Assembly (NCBI GenBank): GCA_020161835.1
Contig: JAIUNL010000006.1
Span: forward strand, 1-64,000
Direction of reading: 5' to 3'
Length of the DNA stretch: 64,000 nucleotides
Source: Bacteroidota bacterium
GTDB lineage: Bacteria; Bacteroidota; JABWAT01
Shown here in pieces: positions 9,336 through 18,218 of this stretch (position 1 is the first letter of the stretch; each line of letters begins with the position of its first letter). The position numbers were made by a program, and so were the translations under genes. The notes under the pieces were generated by a model. That model did not search any database, was not told the origin of the DNA, and saw only the letters and a list, made by a program, of their open reading frames with translations.

Positions 9336-10660
9336 GCAAATTCACGGACGGAATCCGTAATGCATTCAAAATTCAGGAGTTAAGAGATCGTATTCTCTAT
9401 ACTTTAGGAATGATACTTGTATTCCGGATCGGATCTCACATTACATTACCAGGTGTTGATGGTTCATTAATTGCGTCTCAAAGCAGTAGTGCAGCCAATG
9501 ACCTTCTTGGCCTTTTTGACATGTTTGTAGGTGGTGCTTTTTCAAGGGCATCCATTCTTGCACTAGGTATAATGCCTTATATTTCTGCTTCTATTATTAT
9601 CCAATTAATGGGGGCAGTTGTTCCTTTCATCCAAAAGATGCAAAAGGAAGGCGAAGAAGGTCGCAAGAAAATTACGCAGTGGACGCGTTATGGAACTGTA
9701 TTTATTGCAGCTCTTCAGGCATGGGGAATGAGTGTTCAATTGGCTTCCCGCAGCGGTGTTGGTGATCAGTCTATCGTTATCAACCCAGGCGTTTTATTCA
9801 CTGTTTCAACTATACTGCTCTTAACAGCAGGTACAATCTTTGCCATGTGGATTGGTGAAAGAATCACTGACCGGGGAATAGGAAACGGTATTTCTCTTTT
9901 GATCTTTGTTGGAATTGTTGCCAGAATGCCTGTCAATATATTTAACGAATTTCAGATTATTTCTTCAGGGGGTCAAAACCTTCTTGTTGAAATTATAATG
10001 GTAGTTCTTCTTGTATTCATCACAGCTGGCGTAATTGCTATGACACAGGGTACAAGAAAAATTCCTGTTCAGTACGCAAAGAGAGTTGTTGGAAAGCGTA
10101 CTTACGGGGGAATCACTCAGTTTATACCGTTAAAGGTAAATACTGCAGGTGTGATGCCAATTATTTTTGCTCAGTCTATTATGTTTATTCCTAGTACATT
10201 GTTATCATTTTTCCCGGAAAATGAAGTAATGCAATCGATGGGAATGTACTTTCAGCATGATGCATTTTTCTACAATCTCATGTTTGCAGTGATGATCATT
10301 TTCTTCACATACTTCTATACTGCAATTGCATTTAATCCAAATGATGTTGCCGAAAATATGAAAAAGCAGGGTGGCTTTATTCCAGGTATAAGACCCGGTA
10401 GTCACACCAGTGAATTCATTGATAATATTTTATCAAGAATTACATTACCAGGTTCTGTTATTCTTGCACTTATTGCAGTTTTGCCGGCCATTGTTATGCG
10501 TTTTGGTATCACACCAGGTTTCGCACAATTCTTTGGTGGTACGAGTCTTTTAATTATGGTTGGTGTTGCACTTGATACACTGAAACAAGTTGAAAGTCAT
10601 CTTCTGATGCGTCATTATGATGGTCTTATGAAGTCAGGTCGTCTTCGCGGCAGAAAATAA
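9332..10660 (+). CDS. secY: Protein translocase subunit SecY
   Basis: A 442-residue polytopic membrane protein of normal SecY length with about ten hydrophobic helices. Family segments include [13 protein letters not shown] near the N-terminus, [14 protein letters not shown], the [18 protein letters not shown] loop, and [15 protein letters not shown] in a late cytoplasmic loop. SecY forms the channel for Sec-dependent export and membrane insertion. It overlaps rplO by 4 bp. It lies 3 bp before map, with no adk between them although many bacteria have it there. Confidence 0.98.
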   Translation: MSKFTDGIRNAFKIQELRDRILYTLGMILVFRIGSHITLPGVDGSLIASQSSSAANDLLGLFDMFVGGAFSRASILALGIMPYISASIIIQLMGAVVPFIQKMQKEGEEGRKKITQWTRYGTVFIAALQAWGMSVQLASRSGVGDQSIVINPGVLFTVSTILLLTAGTIFAMWIGERITDRGIGNGISLLIFVGIVARMPVNIFNEFQIISSGGQNLLVEIIMVVLLVFITAGVIAMTQGTRKIPVQYAKRVVGKRTYGGITQFIPLKVNTAGVMPIIFAQSIMFIPSTLLSFFPENEVMQSMGMYFQHDAFFYNLMFAVMIIFFTYFYTAIAFNPNDVAENMKKQGGFIPGIRPGSHTSEFIDNILSRITLPGSVILALIAVLPAIVMRFGITPGFAQFFGGTSLLIMVGVALDTLKQVESHLLMRHYDGLMKSGRLRGRK

Positions 10661-10663
10661 ATA

Positions 10664-11422
10664 ATGATTACCATCTATACGGAAGAGGAAATATCCTACA
10701 TCCGTGCCTCTGCAAAGCTTGTTGCTAATACTTTGAATTTTATTGAAACACAGGTAAAACCCGGTGTTTCAACCTTGTTCCTTGACAAAATTGCTGAAGA
10801 CTTTATCAGGTCAAATAATGCCATCCCTGCTTTTTTGGGGTATGGTGGTTCACGGAATCCTTATCCGGCAACTTTATGTATATCAATAAACGAAGAAGTT
10901 GTACATGGAATACCTGGTGCTCGTTATCTTAAGGATGGAGACATTGTAGGTATTGATTGTGGCACCATCCTAAACGGTTTTTACGGTGATCATGCAAAGA
11001 CATTTTTTGTTGGCTCGGTATCAGAATCAAACAAAAAATTGGTTGAGAAAACAAAAGAATCACTTGATATTGGAATCTCGATGGCCATTGACGGTAATCA
11101 TGTCAATGACATTGGAGCCGCCATACAAAGCTTCATTGAATCAAACGGTTATTCTGTTGTAAGAGATTTGGTTGGTCATGGAGTTGGGAAAAAATTGCAC
11201 GAGGATCCACCTGTTCCAAATTATGGGAAAAAGGGTGTTGGTCCGGTTTTAAGAGAAGGTATGGTACTAGCTATTGAACCCATGATTAACATGGGAACAT
11301 GGAGAGTAAAAGTACTTAGAGATGGTTGGACAATTGTCACCGCCGATAAGAAGAATTCAGCACATTTTGAACACACAGTTCTTGTGCGTAAGGACAAAGC
11401 AGAAATTTTATCACAAGCATAA
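10664..11422 (+). CDS. map: Methionine aminopeptidase, type I
   Basis: A 252-residue type I enzyme that removes the initiator methionine from nascent proteins. The metal ligands of the pita-bread fold are all recognisable: Asp in VGIDCGT, Asp in GFYGDHAKT, His in GVGKKLHEDPPVPN, Glu in LAIEPMI, and Glu in HFEHTVLV. It sits between secY and infA, as in many spc/alpha clusters. Confidence 0.97.
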   Translation: MITIYTEEEISYIRASAKLVANTLNFIETQVKPGVSTLFLDKIAEDFIRSNNAIPAFLGYGGSRNPYPATLCISINEEVVHGIPGARYLKDGDIVGIDCGTILNGFYGDHAKTFFVGSVSESNKKLVEKTKESLDIGISMAIDGNHVNDIGAAIQSFIESNGYSVVRDLVGHGVGKKLHEDPPVPNYGKKGVGPVLREGMVLAIEPMINMGTWRVKVLRDGWTIVTADKKNSAHFEHTVLVRKDKAEILSQA

Positions 11423-11425
11423 ATT

Positions 11426-11644
11426 ATGGCAAAAGAAGGTCACATAAAGGTAGACGGTACAATAGAGGAAGCTCTGCCGAACGCCAATTTTAAGGTAAAA
11501 CTGGAGAATGGGCATGGAATATTGGCTCACGTTTCCGGGAAAATGAGAATGCACTTCATTAAAATTTTACCTGGCGATAAGGTTTCAGTAGAACTTTCCC
11601 CCTATGATCTGACAAAGGGCAGAATCGTTTACAGGTATAAATAA
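11426..11644 (+). CDS. infA: Translation initiation factor IF-1
   Basis: A 72-residue single OB-fold protein. It starts [19 protein letters not shown] and contains [20 protein letters not shown] and ending [10 protein letters not shown], all typical of IF-1. It occupies the ribosomal A site during initiation. It lies 3 bp after map and 11 bp before rpmJ. Confidence 0.97.
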   Translation: MAKEGHIKVDGTIEEALPNANFKVKLENGHGILAHVSGKMRMHFIKILPGDKVSVELSPYDLTKGRIVYRYK

Positions 11645-11655
11645 CAGGATCAAAA

Positions 11656-11769
11656 ATGAAAATCAGAGCTTCTGTAAAAAAAAGATGTGATAAATGTAAG
11701 GTTATTCGCAGGAATGGAATAGTTCTAGTTATCTGTGAAAACCCAAAACACAAACAACGTCAGGGATAA
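11656..11769 (+). CDS. rpmJ: 50S ribosomal protein L36, zinc-binding type
   Basis: A 37-residue ORF beginning [15 protein letters not shown] and ending NPKHKQRQG. The zinc ligands of the C+ form are present: Cys11, Cys14, Cys27 and His32. The size, the sequence and its place between infA and rpsM identify it. Confidence 0.96.
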   Translation: MKIRASVKKRCDKCKVIRRNGIVLVICENPKHKQRQG

Positions 11770-11790
11770 AACTAAGAGAGGAGAATAACT

Positions 11791-12168
11791 TTGGCTCGTA
11801 TAGCTGGGGTTGATTTACCTAAAAATAAAAGAGTTCTCATAGGACTGACTTATATTTATGGTATCGGAAAAGCCCGTTCCGCACAAATTCTGGTGAAAGC
11901 CGGAGTCAGTGAAAATAAACGGGTACATGAACTTACCGACGATGACGTCAATAAGATTAAAGAAACTATCAACAATGAATATAAAGTTGAAGGACCTCTC
12001 AGGAGCGAAGTTCAGCTAAGTATTAAACGATTGATGGATATCGGTTGCTATAGAGGCATCCGTCACCGGAGGAGTTTGCCTGTTCGCGGGCAGCGCACCC
12101 GGACTAATGCCCGTACCCGTAAGGGTAAGCGCAAGACGGTTGCTAACAAGAAAAAAGCAACTAAGTAA
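11791..12168 (+). CDS. rpsM: 30S ribosomal protein S13
   Basis: The TTG start with GGAG upstream gives 125 residues beginning [14 protein letters not shown]. The C-terminal tail has [22 protein letters not shown], which reaches toward the A- and P-site tRNAs. It is the first gene of the classical alpha operon, here continuous with infA-rpmJ. Confidence 0.98.
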   Translation: MARIAGVDLPKNKRVLIGLTYIYGIGKARSAQILVKAGVSENKRVHELTDDDVNKIKETINNEYKVEGPLRSEVQLSIKRLMDIGCYRGIRHRRSLPVRGQRTRTNARTRKGKRKTVANKKKATK

Positions 12169-12189
12169 TAGTTTATTGGGAGAATCAGA

Positions 12190-12576
12190 TTGGCTAAGCA
12201 AGTAAAAAAAGTCAAGAAAAAAGCCTCCGTTGAAGCCAATGGACAGGCCCACATTCAAGCGACGTTCAATAATGTCATTGTTACACTGACTGACAGCTAT
12301 GGAAATACAATTTCATGGTCAAGTGCAGGTAAGAATGGGTTTAAGGGGTCCAGAAAAAATACTCCCTTTGCAGCTCAGGTAACTGCTGAAGCTGCAGCTA
12401 AAGAAGCCTATGCACTCGGGCTTCGTAAGGTTGAAGTTCTGATCAAAGGCCCAGGTTCAGGACGGGAAGCAGCTGTTCGCAGTCTGCAAACATCCGGTCT
12501 TGAAATTCAGGTGATCAAGGACATCACTCCTATTCCTCATAACGGCTGCCGCCCGCCGAAAAAGAGAAGAGTTTAA
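12190..12576 (+). CDS. rpsK: 30S ribosomal protein S11
   Basis: A TTG start at 12190 gives 128 residues. Family segments are [29 protein letters not shown] and the end [19 protein letters not shown]11 forms part of the platform of the 30S subunit. A 68-bp gap with a compact hairpin follows. Confidence 0.98.
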   Translation: MAKQVKKVKKKASVEANGQAHIQATFNNVIVTLTDSYGNTISWSSAGKNGFKGSRKNTPFAAQVTAEAAAKEAYALGLRKVEVLIKGPGSGREAAVRSLQTSGLEIQVIKDITPIPHNGCRPPKKRRV

Positions 12577-12597
12577 GTTTTAACCTGTATTCGTAAA

Positions 12598-12615
12598 CCT
12601 GTCAGCCATGACAGG
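12598..12615 (+). promoter_or_regulatory. Compact hairpin in the rpsD leader
   Basis: CCTGTCA (12598-12604) pairs perfectly with TGACAGG (12609-12615) around a GCCA tetraloop, 30 bp before the rpsD start. No U-run follows, so this is not a terminator. S4 regulates its own operon through leader RNA structures in several bacteria, so this is a candidate S4 control or RNA-processing element. That function is inference. Confidence 0.4.
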
Positions 12616-12644
12616 GAAGAAGAATCAATTTCTGGAGTTAGTTA

Positions 12645-13274
12645 ATGGCAAGATATACAGATGCTGTATGTAAGTTGTGCCGTAGAGAAAAACAAAAACT
12701 TTTTCTCAAGGGTTCACGTTGTTTTACAGCAAAATGCGCAATTGAAAAACGTAATTATGCACCTGGTCAGCATGGTCAATCACGCAGATCAAAGTTTTCA
12801 GAATATGCACGTCAGTTGCGTGAAAAACAAAAGCTCAAAAGAATTTATGGTTTGCTGGAGCAACCTTTCCGTTTGATTTATGAAAAATCAAATCGTCAAA
12901 AAGGTATCACAGGGGAAAACCTGATAGTGAATCTCGAAAGAAGACTTGATAACGTCGTATATCGTTTGGGATTTGCTGCATCAAGAAATGCTGCCCGTCA
13001 GATTGTTCGTCATCGTCACCTTCTGGTAAATGATCAGCTTGTTGATATACCATCTTTCATGGTAAAGCCTGGTGATGTTCTTAAAATTAAAGATCAGTCC
13101 AAAAAAATGGCATCAATTCATGATTCTGTTTCAAAGATCAAAGATTCTCAACTTCCAGCCTGGCTTGAATTGGATAAAGCAAACCTTGCAGGTAAGTTTT
13201 TATCTCTTCCTACCCGCGCAGAGGTTCAGGTTGAAGTCAACGAACAACTTATCGTCGAATTGTATTCCAAGTAA
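12645..13274 (+). CDS. rpsD: 30S ribosomal protein S4, zinc-binding (C+) type
   Basis: A 209-residue S4. The N-terminus carries four cysteines (Cys9, Cys12, Cys26 and Cys31) in the zinc-knuckle arrangement of C+ S4. The S4 RNA-binding domain is seen at RRLDNVVYRLGFAASRNAARQ. S4 starts 30S assembly. It lies between rpsK and rpoA, the usual alpha-operon order. Confidence 0.98.
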   Translation: MARYTDAVCKLCRREKQKLFLKGSRCFTAKCAIEKRNYAPGQHGQSRRSKFSEYARQLREKQKLKRIYGLLEQPFRLIYEKSNRQKGITGENLIVNLERRLDNVVYRLGFAASRNAARQIVRHRHLLVNDQLVDIPSFMVKPGDVLKIKDQSKKMASIHDSVSKIKDSQLPAWLELDKANLAGKFLSLPTRAEVQVEVNEQLIVELYSK

Positions 13275-13312
13275 GACCTGACCCGGTCAGAAGACAGAAA
13301 GGACATGGTTTT

Positions 13313-14323
13313 ATGAGTCAAAATTATTTACAGATGCCAGAAGGTATTCAGATCGATGAATCAACACGTTCTGCTACCTTTGCAAGATTTACCGTTCAGC
13401 CTCTTGAAAGAGGCTACGGAGTAACTATCGGTAATAGCTTGAGAAGGGTTTTGGTATCGTCTCTTCAAGGTATTGCAATTACAGGTGTTAAATTTGAAGG
13501 TGTTTCGCACGAATTTTCAACCATCCCCGGGGTTGTTGAAGATGTAACTGACATTGTTTTAAACTTAAAACAAATCAGGTTCAAGTCTGATCATCAAAAA
13601 TTCAATAAAATATATATTAAAGTTAAGGGACCAATTACACTTACTGCTGCTGAAATACAGAAAGTAACAGATGAAGTTGAGGTTTTAAATCCCCAACAGG
13701 AAATTCTAACTTTAAATACTGAAAAAACGCTTGAATTTGAGATCCGCCTTTCAAAGGGCAAAGGTTATGTTCCTTCAGATGATAATAAAACGCCTGATCA
13801 ATCAATAGGTTTGATTTCAGTTGATGCTTTATTTTCACCTGTAAAGACTGTTACTTATACCATTGAAAATACACGGGTTGGTCAGCGTACCGACTATGAA
13901 AAATTGATTATGGATTTGCATACAGACGGATCAATCATTCCGGAAGATGCTCTAGCCCAAGCTTCAAAGATATTAAAAGATCACCTCCAATTTTTCCACG
14001 GTTTTGAAAAAGGAACCGAAGAAAACGTGAAGAAAGAGAAAGTTTACGACGAAGAGTTTTTAAACATCAGACGTATTCTGAAAACTGCTGTTGATGATCT
14101 TGAACTTTCAGTTCGTTCACATAACTGCCTAAAAGCTGCCAATGTGAAAATCCTGGCTGACCTTGTCAGAAAAGATGAAAGCGAAATGCTTAAATTCAGA
14201 AATTTCGGAAGAAAATCCCTAGCTGAATTAACTGAACTTGTGCAGGTTAAAGGCTTGTCATTCGGTATGGATGTTGACAAGTATTTGGAAGACGACGAAG
14301 ATTATAAATCAGGAATTAAATAA
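13313..14323 (+). CDS. rpoA: DNA-directed RNA polymerase subunit alpha
   Basis: A 336-residue alpha subunit. The N-terminal dimerisation domain carries PLERGYGVTIGNSLRRVL. The C-terminal domain carries LELSVRSHNCLKAANV and FRNFGRKSLAEL, the DNA-binding helices that contact UP elements and activators. The start at 13313 is preceded by an AAAGGA. rplQ starts immediately after the stop. Confidence 0.98.
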   Translation: MSQNYLQMPEGIQIDESTRSATFARFTVQPLERGYGVTIGNSLRRVLVSSLQGIAITGVKFEGVSHEFSTIPGVVEDVTDIVLNLKQIRFKSDHQKFNKIYIKVKGPITLTAAEIQKVTDEVEVLNPQQEILTLNTEKTLEFEIRLSKGKGYVPSDDNKTPDQSIGLISVDALFSPVKTVTYTIENTRVGQRTDYEKLIMDLHTDGSIIPEDALAQASKILKDHLQFFHGFEKGTEENVKKEKVYDEEFLNIRRILKTAVDDLELSVRSHNCLKAANVKILADLVRKDESEMLKFRNFGRKSLAELTELVQVKGLSFGMDVDKYLEDDEDYKSGIK

Positions 14324-14701
14324 ATGAGACATAGAGTTTCCGGTAAAAATCTTGGCCGTAAAGCAAGTCACCGTAAGGCCACATTGAATTCATTATGTAC
14401 GGCTTTGTTTTTACACAAGCGTATCACAACTACCGTAACAAAGGCTAAAGAAGCTCGCCGGTTCGCCGAAAAGCTTATTACTACCGCCAAAGCTAATGAC
14501 CACAATGCTTATCGTGAAGTGTTCAAATCAATCAGAAGCAAAGAAGCCATTCAGCAACTTTTCAAGGAAATCGTTCCTAAGGTTGGTAATCGCCCAGGTG
14601 GATATACCCGGGTTGTTAAACTGGGTAAACGCCTAGGAGACAGTGCTGAGGTTGCGGTTTTTGAATTGGTAGATTTTAATATCACCGATACAAAAGCATA
14701 A
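14324..14701 (+). CDS. rplQ: 50S ribosomal protein L17
   Basis: A 125-residue L17 starting MRHRVSGKNLGRKASHRKA. It contains LFLHKRITTTVTKAKEARRFAEKLI (shown in part: HKRITTTVTKAKEAR) and the family end GKRLGDSAEVAVFELV. It is the last gene of the ribosomal cluster. Its ATG directly abuts the rpoA stop, and a strong intrinsic terminator follows. Confidence 0.97.
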   Translation: MRHRVSGKNLGRKASHRKATLNSLCTALFLHKRITTTVTKAKEARRFAEKLITTAKANDHNAYREVFKSIRSKEAIQQLFKEIVPKVGNRPGGYTRVVKLGKRLGDSAEVAVFELVDFNITDTKA

Positions 14702-14718
14702 ATTAAGCCTCTTTTTTT

Positions 14719-14751
14719 TAAAAGCCCGTTCAAAAGACGGGCTTTTTTTTT
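14719..14751 (+). terminator. Intrinsic terminator of the ribosomal cluster
   Basis: The arms AAAGCCCGT and ACGGGCTTT form a stem of about nine base pairs around a short A-rich loop. A run of about nine T follows on the + strand. It lies about 20 bp after rplQ and ends the long ribosomal transcript. Confidence 0.9.
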
Positions 14752-14820
14752 ATTATCTGGCCAGATTCCCGACAGTTTATTCCTTTATTATTGCGGAATA
14801 AATCCGTATTTTCAAACCCT

Positions 14821-15414
14821 ATGGATGCTCTTAATCTTCAAATTGAATTTCTTTCAGTTAAACCGGAATCTCTGAAACTCGAACCCTTCAGACACGTGGC
14901 TGTGATTGGACGATCAAATGTTGGGAAGTCGAGTTTAATCAACATGCTGTCTAAAAGGCAGCAGGCTGCATATATCTCATCGAATCCCGGAAAAACACGC
15001 ACTCTTAATTTTTACAAAACGCAGTATCCTCTATACCTTGTCGATATGCCAGGTTATGGCTATGCCCGTGTATCAAAAGCTGAAAGAGAAAAGTGGCATT
15101 ACATGATACAAAGCTATTTTGCTCTTTTTCAGGATAGAATGCTCCTTTTTCTTTTAATAGATGCCCGGCATCCTGTTCAACCGGCCGATGTTGAGTTTTT
15201 TCTGATGGCCAGATCATATTCAATGCCAAAAATTGTTTGTTTGACAAAAACCGATCAGGCAGGGCAAAAGGAAATTGCAATTTGCCGGAAAAGTCTTAAA
15301 AATATTCTTTCTGAAATTGGATCAGATTACCAGGTTGTAGAATCTTCTTCAAAAACTGGTAAGGGAAAAAAAGACTTATTAAAATTGATAGCTGAATACC
15401 AGGATAAACCTTAA
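14821..15414 (+). CDS. engB: Ribosome-biogenesis GTPase EngB/YsxC
   Basis: A P-loop GTPase of the TrmE-Era-EngA-YihA family, needed for 50S maturation. The GTPase motifs are in order: G1 GRSNVGKSS, G2-region NPGKTRTLNFY, G3 DMPGYGYA, G4 LTKTD and G5 VVESSSKTGKG. Starting at the ATG at 14821 gives 197 residues, the normal size. An in-frame TTG 30 bp upstream is possible; neither start has a clear ribosome binding site. It follows the ribosomal terminator and precedes the serine genes by 13 bp. Confidence 0.93.
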   Translation: MDALNLQIEFLSVKPESLKLEPFRHVAVIGRSNVGKSSLINMLSKRQQAAYISSNPGKTRTLNFYKTQYPLYLVDMPGYGYARVSKAEREKWHYMIQSYFALFQDRMLLFLLIDARHPVQPADVEFFLMARSYSMPKIVCLTKTDQAGQKEIAICRKSLKNILSEIGSDYQVVESSSKTGKGKKDLLKLIAEYQDKP

Positions 15415-15427
15415 TAAGGATAAAACC

Positions 15428-16576
15428 ATGAAACCACGTTTATTCACGCCAGGACCAACACCCGTACCAGAAACAATTCAACTGATGATGGCTAAACCAA
15501 TGATCCATCACAGAAATGAAGATTTTCAGGCTTATCTCACTGCCTGTCACGATAAATTAAAATATCTGTTCCAGACCACATCACCGGTTGTAATTCTAAC
15601 CGGAAGCGGTACATCAGGAATGGAATCACTGGTAAGCTCAGTTCTTGGTGAGGGAGAAGAGGCGGTTTTTGTTAATGGCGGTAAATTTGGAGAACGATGG
15701 GGCGAACTGCTCGTACATTATCAGGTTACACATTATGAAATTACAAAAAAATGGGGGGTCCCGGTAACTTCTGATGAAATTATTGAACAGATCAACCAGC
15801 ATCCAAAAATTTCAGCTGTCTTTCTAACTCATTCAGAAACTTCTACGGGAACTTACACTGACATTAAAACTATAACGGCAGAAGTTAAGGCTAAATTTCC
15901 GGAAATGAAGGTGATTGTTGATGGTATCACTTCTGTTGGTTCTCATGAATTACGGATGGATGAATGGAAAATTGATGCAGTTGTTACAGGGTCTCAGAAG
16001 GGATTAATGATTCCTCCCGGACTGGCCCTTGTTGCTGTCCAAAATTCACTGATTGAAAAGATCAAAAATCAGAAATCAAAATCATACTACCTGAGTCTCC
16101 AGGAGGCCGTAAAGGCGCACGCCGGAAATGATACACCATGGACACCTGCAGTATCTTTAATTATTGGTTTAAAATATGCCCTTGAGATGATCGAGGAAGA
16201 AGGTATTGAGAATGTGTGGAAACGTCATCAGTTATTGGGTGAAAGTATCAGACGGGGCATTACAGCCCTTGGCCTGAATTTGTTTTCAACATCTCCTTCC
16301 AATGCCGTAACCCCAGTTTATCTACCTGAAGGTGTTGATTGGAAGAAATTCAATAATCACCTGAAGAAAAAAGATGGAATCACAATTGCAGGCGGACAAG
16401 GTTCTTTTACCGGAAAAATTTTCAGATTAAGTCACCTGGGATATTATGATATATTTGACATGGTAACAATCATGGTTGGTATAGAACGAGCATTGAAAGC
16501 TTGCGGGCATTCATTTAAAGTTGGTTCGGGGGTTGCTGAAACTCATAATTATTTGATGGAAAATATGGAGAAATGA
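15428..16576 (+). CDS. Class V PLP aminotransferase, probable phosphoserine aminotransferase
   Basis: A 382-residue fold-type I class V aminotransferase of the serine-pyruvate/alanine-glyoxylate group. It starts with the FTPGPTPVP motif. The cofactor-phosphate loop GSGTSGMES is at about 59-67. The Schiff-base lysine is Lys191 in GSQKGLMIPPG. It overlaps serA by four bases (ATGA), so the two are translationally coupled. This fits conversion of phosphohydroxypyruvate to phosphoserine, as known for class V enzymes in organisms lacking canonical SerC. A serine-glyoxylate or alanine-glyoxylate activity cannot be excluded from sequence. AAGGAT precedes the ATG. Confidence 0.85.
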   Translation: MKPRLFTPGPTPVPETIQLMMAKPMIHHRNEDFQAYLTACHDKLKYLFQTTSPVVILTGSGTSGMESLVSSVLGEGEEAVFVNGGKFGERWGELLVHYQVTHYEITKKWGVPVTSDEIIEQINQHPKISAVFLTHSETSTGTYTDIKTITAEVKAKFPEMKVIVDGITSVGSHELRMDEWKIDAVVTGSQKGLMIPPGLALVAVQNSLIEKIKNQKSKSYYLSLQEAVKAHAGNDTPWTPAVSLIIGLKYALEMIEEEGIENVWKRHQLLGESIRRGITALGLNLFSTSPSNAVTPVYLPEGVDWKKFNNHLKKKDGITIAGGQGSFTGKIFRLSHLGYYDIFDMVTIMVGIERALKACGHSFKVGSGVAETHNYLMENMEK

Positions 16577-18165
16577 TGAAAGTTCTAATTGCAGATGCAG
16601 TAGATCAGCGGGTTGAAACTCTTTTTACCCAGGCCGGTGTAGAATGTGATTACAAAGCCGGTATTAAAAAAGATGAGTTACTCTCAATTATAGGTAACTA
16701 TGAAGGGTTAGTTGTACGAAGTTCAACACAGGTAACAGCCGAAGTTGTTGAAAAGGCTGTCAAATTGCGGATTGTTGGAAGGGCAGGGGCAGGTGTTGAT
16801 AACATTGATGTGAAGGCCTGCACCAAAAAGGGGATACTTGTAATGAATACCCCTGGTGGAAACACGATTTCAACTGCTGAACATACCTGTGCGCTTCTAC
16901 TGAGTGTTGCCAGGTGGACACCGTCCTCCTATGCTGATATTCGGGCAGGGAAGTGGGAACGTAAAAAGTGGACGGGTACCGAACTTGACAGCAAAGTTCT
17001 CGGTATAGTTGGACTTGGAAAAATTGGAAAAGAAGTTGCAAAACGGATGCAAGCCTTTAATATGAAAACGGTTGGTTATGATCCTTTTCTTAGTAAAGAA
17101 GCTGCAGCTGAAAATGGTATTGAACTGATGTCTGTTGAGGATATTTTCAGAAAATCAGATTTTATTACCTTCCACACACCTTTGAGTTCTGAAACAAAAT
17201 ACCTTTTTAATACCGAATCATTGAAACTGGTGAAAAAAGGTGTAAAAATTGTGAATTGTGCACGTGGTGGAATTGTGCAGGAACAGGCTATTCTTGAAGG
17301 GATTCAATCGGGAATAGTAGGTGGTTATGCTGCTGATGTGACTGAAGTTGAACCCCCAACTTTTCAGGAAGCTATTCTGAAAGAAGAACGTGTAATAATT
17401 ACTCCCCATTTGGGTGCATCAACTGAGGAAGCCCAGGAAAAAGTAGCCATTCAGATTGCAGAGCAAATGATTGACGCTTTTAAAGAAAAGGATATTAAGG
17501 GTGCAGTAAATGGGGCTGCTCTTCAATTTGCCTTTGATCCCGAATCAAAACCCTTTGTTGAGCTCGCAGAAAACCTCGGGTTAATTCTTGGACAGCTTGA
17601 AAATAGTTCATTTACCAAAATTGAACTTTCTTATGGCGGTAAAGGTCCGACCAAATATGCCGATATATTATTGAACGCAGCTTTGAAGGGGATTTTTAAC
17701 AATAAAACAAGTGAACCGATTAACTACATTAATGCAAGGTTTTTTGCAGAAGAACAGGGTGTCAATTTTTCAGAAGCAAAACAACCCCAGGCCGTAAGAG
17801 GGTACACGAACAGCCTGGCCATCAGTGTTGAATTTGGTTCCGGAAAGAAAAGTTCTGTTGTTGGGTCTGTCTTTAATGATACTGAAGGCCGTCTTGTTCA
17901 GTTAAATGATTACGATATGGAAATTAAATTTGACGGTGATTTTCTGTTGTATGAAAATGAAGACCGTCCAGGGATGCTGGCTCAGGTTGGTGGTATTCTG
18001 GCTGAAAATCAGGTCAATATCGGGTCATTGGTATTAGGACGGAAGAAGGAAACAAGAAAAGCGCTGACAGTCTTAACAGTTGACTCGGGACTTTCTGATG
18101 CCATTCTTCAGAAAATAAATACAGTTAAAGGTGTGATCAGTTCAACTTATATCAGAATGAGCTGA
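16573..18165 (+). CDS. serA: D-3-phosphoglycerate dehydrogenase with ACT domain
   Basis: A 530-residue long-form SerA catalysing the first step of phosphorylated serine synthesis. The NAD-binding loop GLGKIG is at 147-152. Catalytic residues follow the family pattern: Arg231 in NCARGG, Glu260 and His279 in ITPHLGAS. An intervening substrate-binding domain spans about 315-450, and an ACT domain occupies about 455-530, where serine feedback usually acts. It overlaps the aminotransferase by 4 bp. An in-frame ATG one codon later is an equally good start. A strong terminator follows the stop. Confidence 0.95.
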   Translation: MMKVLIADAVDQRVETLFTQAGVECDYKAGIKKDELLSIIGNYEGLVVRSSTQVTAEVVEKAVKLRIVGRAGAGVDNIDVKACTKKGILVMNTPGGNTISTAEHTCALLLSVARWTPSSYADIRAGKWERKKWTGTELDSKVLGIVGLGKIGKEVAKRMQAFNMKTVGYDPFLSKEAAAENGIELMSVEDIFRKSDFITFHTPLSSETKYLFNTESLKLVKKGVKIVNCARGGIVQEQAILEGIQSGIVGGYAADVTEVEPPTFQEAILKEERVIITPHLGASTEEAQEKVAIQIAEQMIDAFKEKDIKGAVNGAALQFAFDPESKPFVELAENLGLILGQLENSSFTKIELSYGGKGPTKYADILLNAALKGIFNNKTSEPINYINARFFAEEQGVNFSEAKQPQAVRGYTNSLAISVEFGSGKKSSVVGSVFNDTEGRLVQLNDYDMEIKFDGDFLLYENEDRPGMLAQVGGILAENQVNIGSLVLGRKKETRKALTVLTVDSGLSDAILQKINTVKGVISSTYIRMS

Positions 18166-18178
18166 TTTCCAAGTTAAT

Positions 18179-18218
18179 AAAAAAGGGGCTGTCTTTTTAA
18201 GGCAGCCCCTTTTTTTTA
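18179..18218. terminator. Bidirectional intrinsic terminator between serA and the subtilase gene
   Basis: GGGGCTG (18185-18191) pairs with CAGCCCC (18203-18209). The stem is flanked by an A-run on the left and eight T on the right, so it can work for both strands. The stop codon of the opposite-strand protease lies inside the T-run (18216-18218), so this gene end doubles as part of the terminator. Confidence 0.92.
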
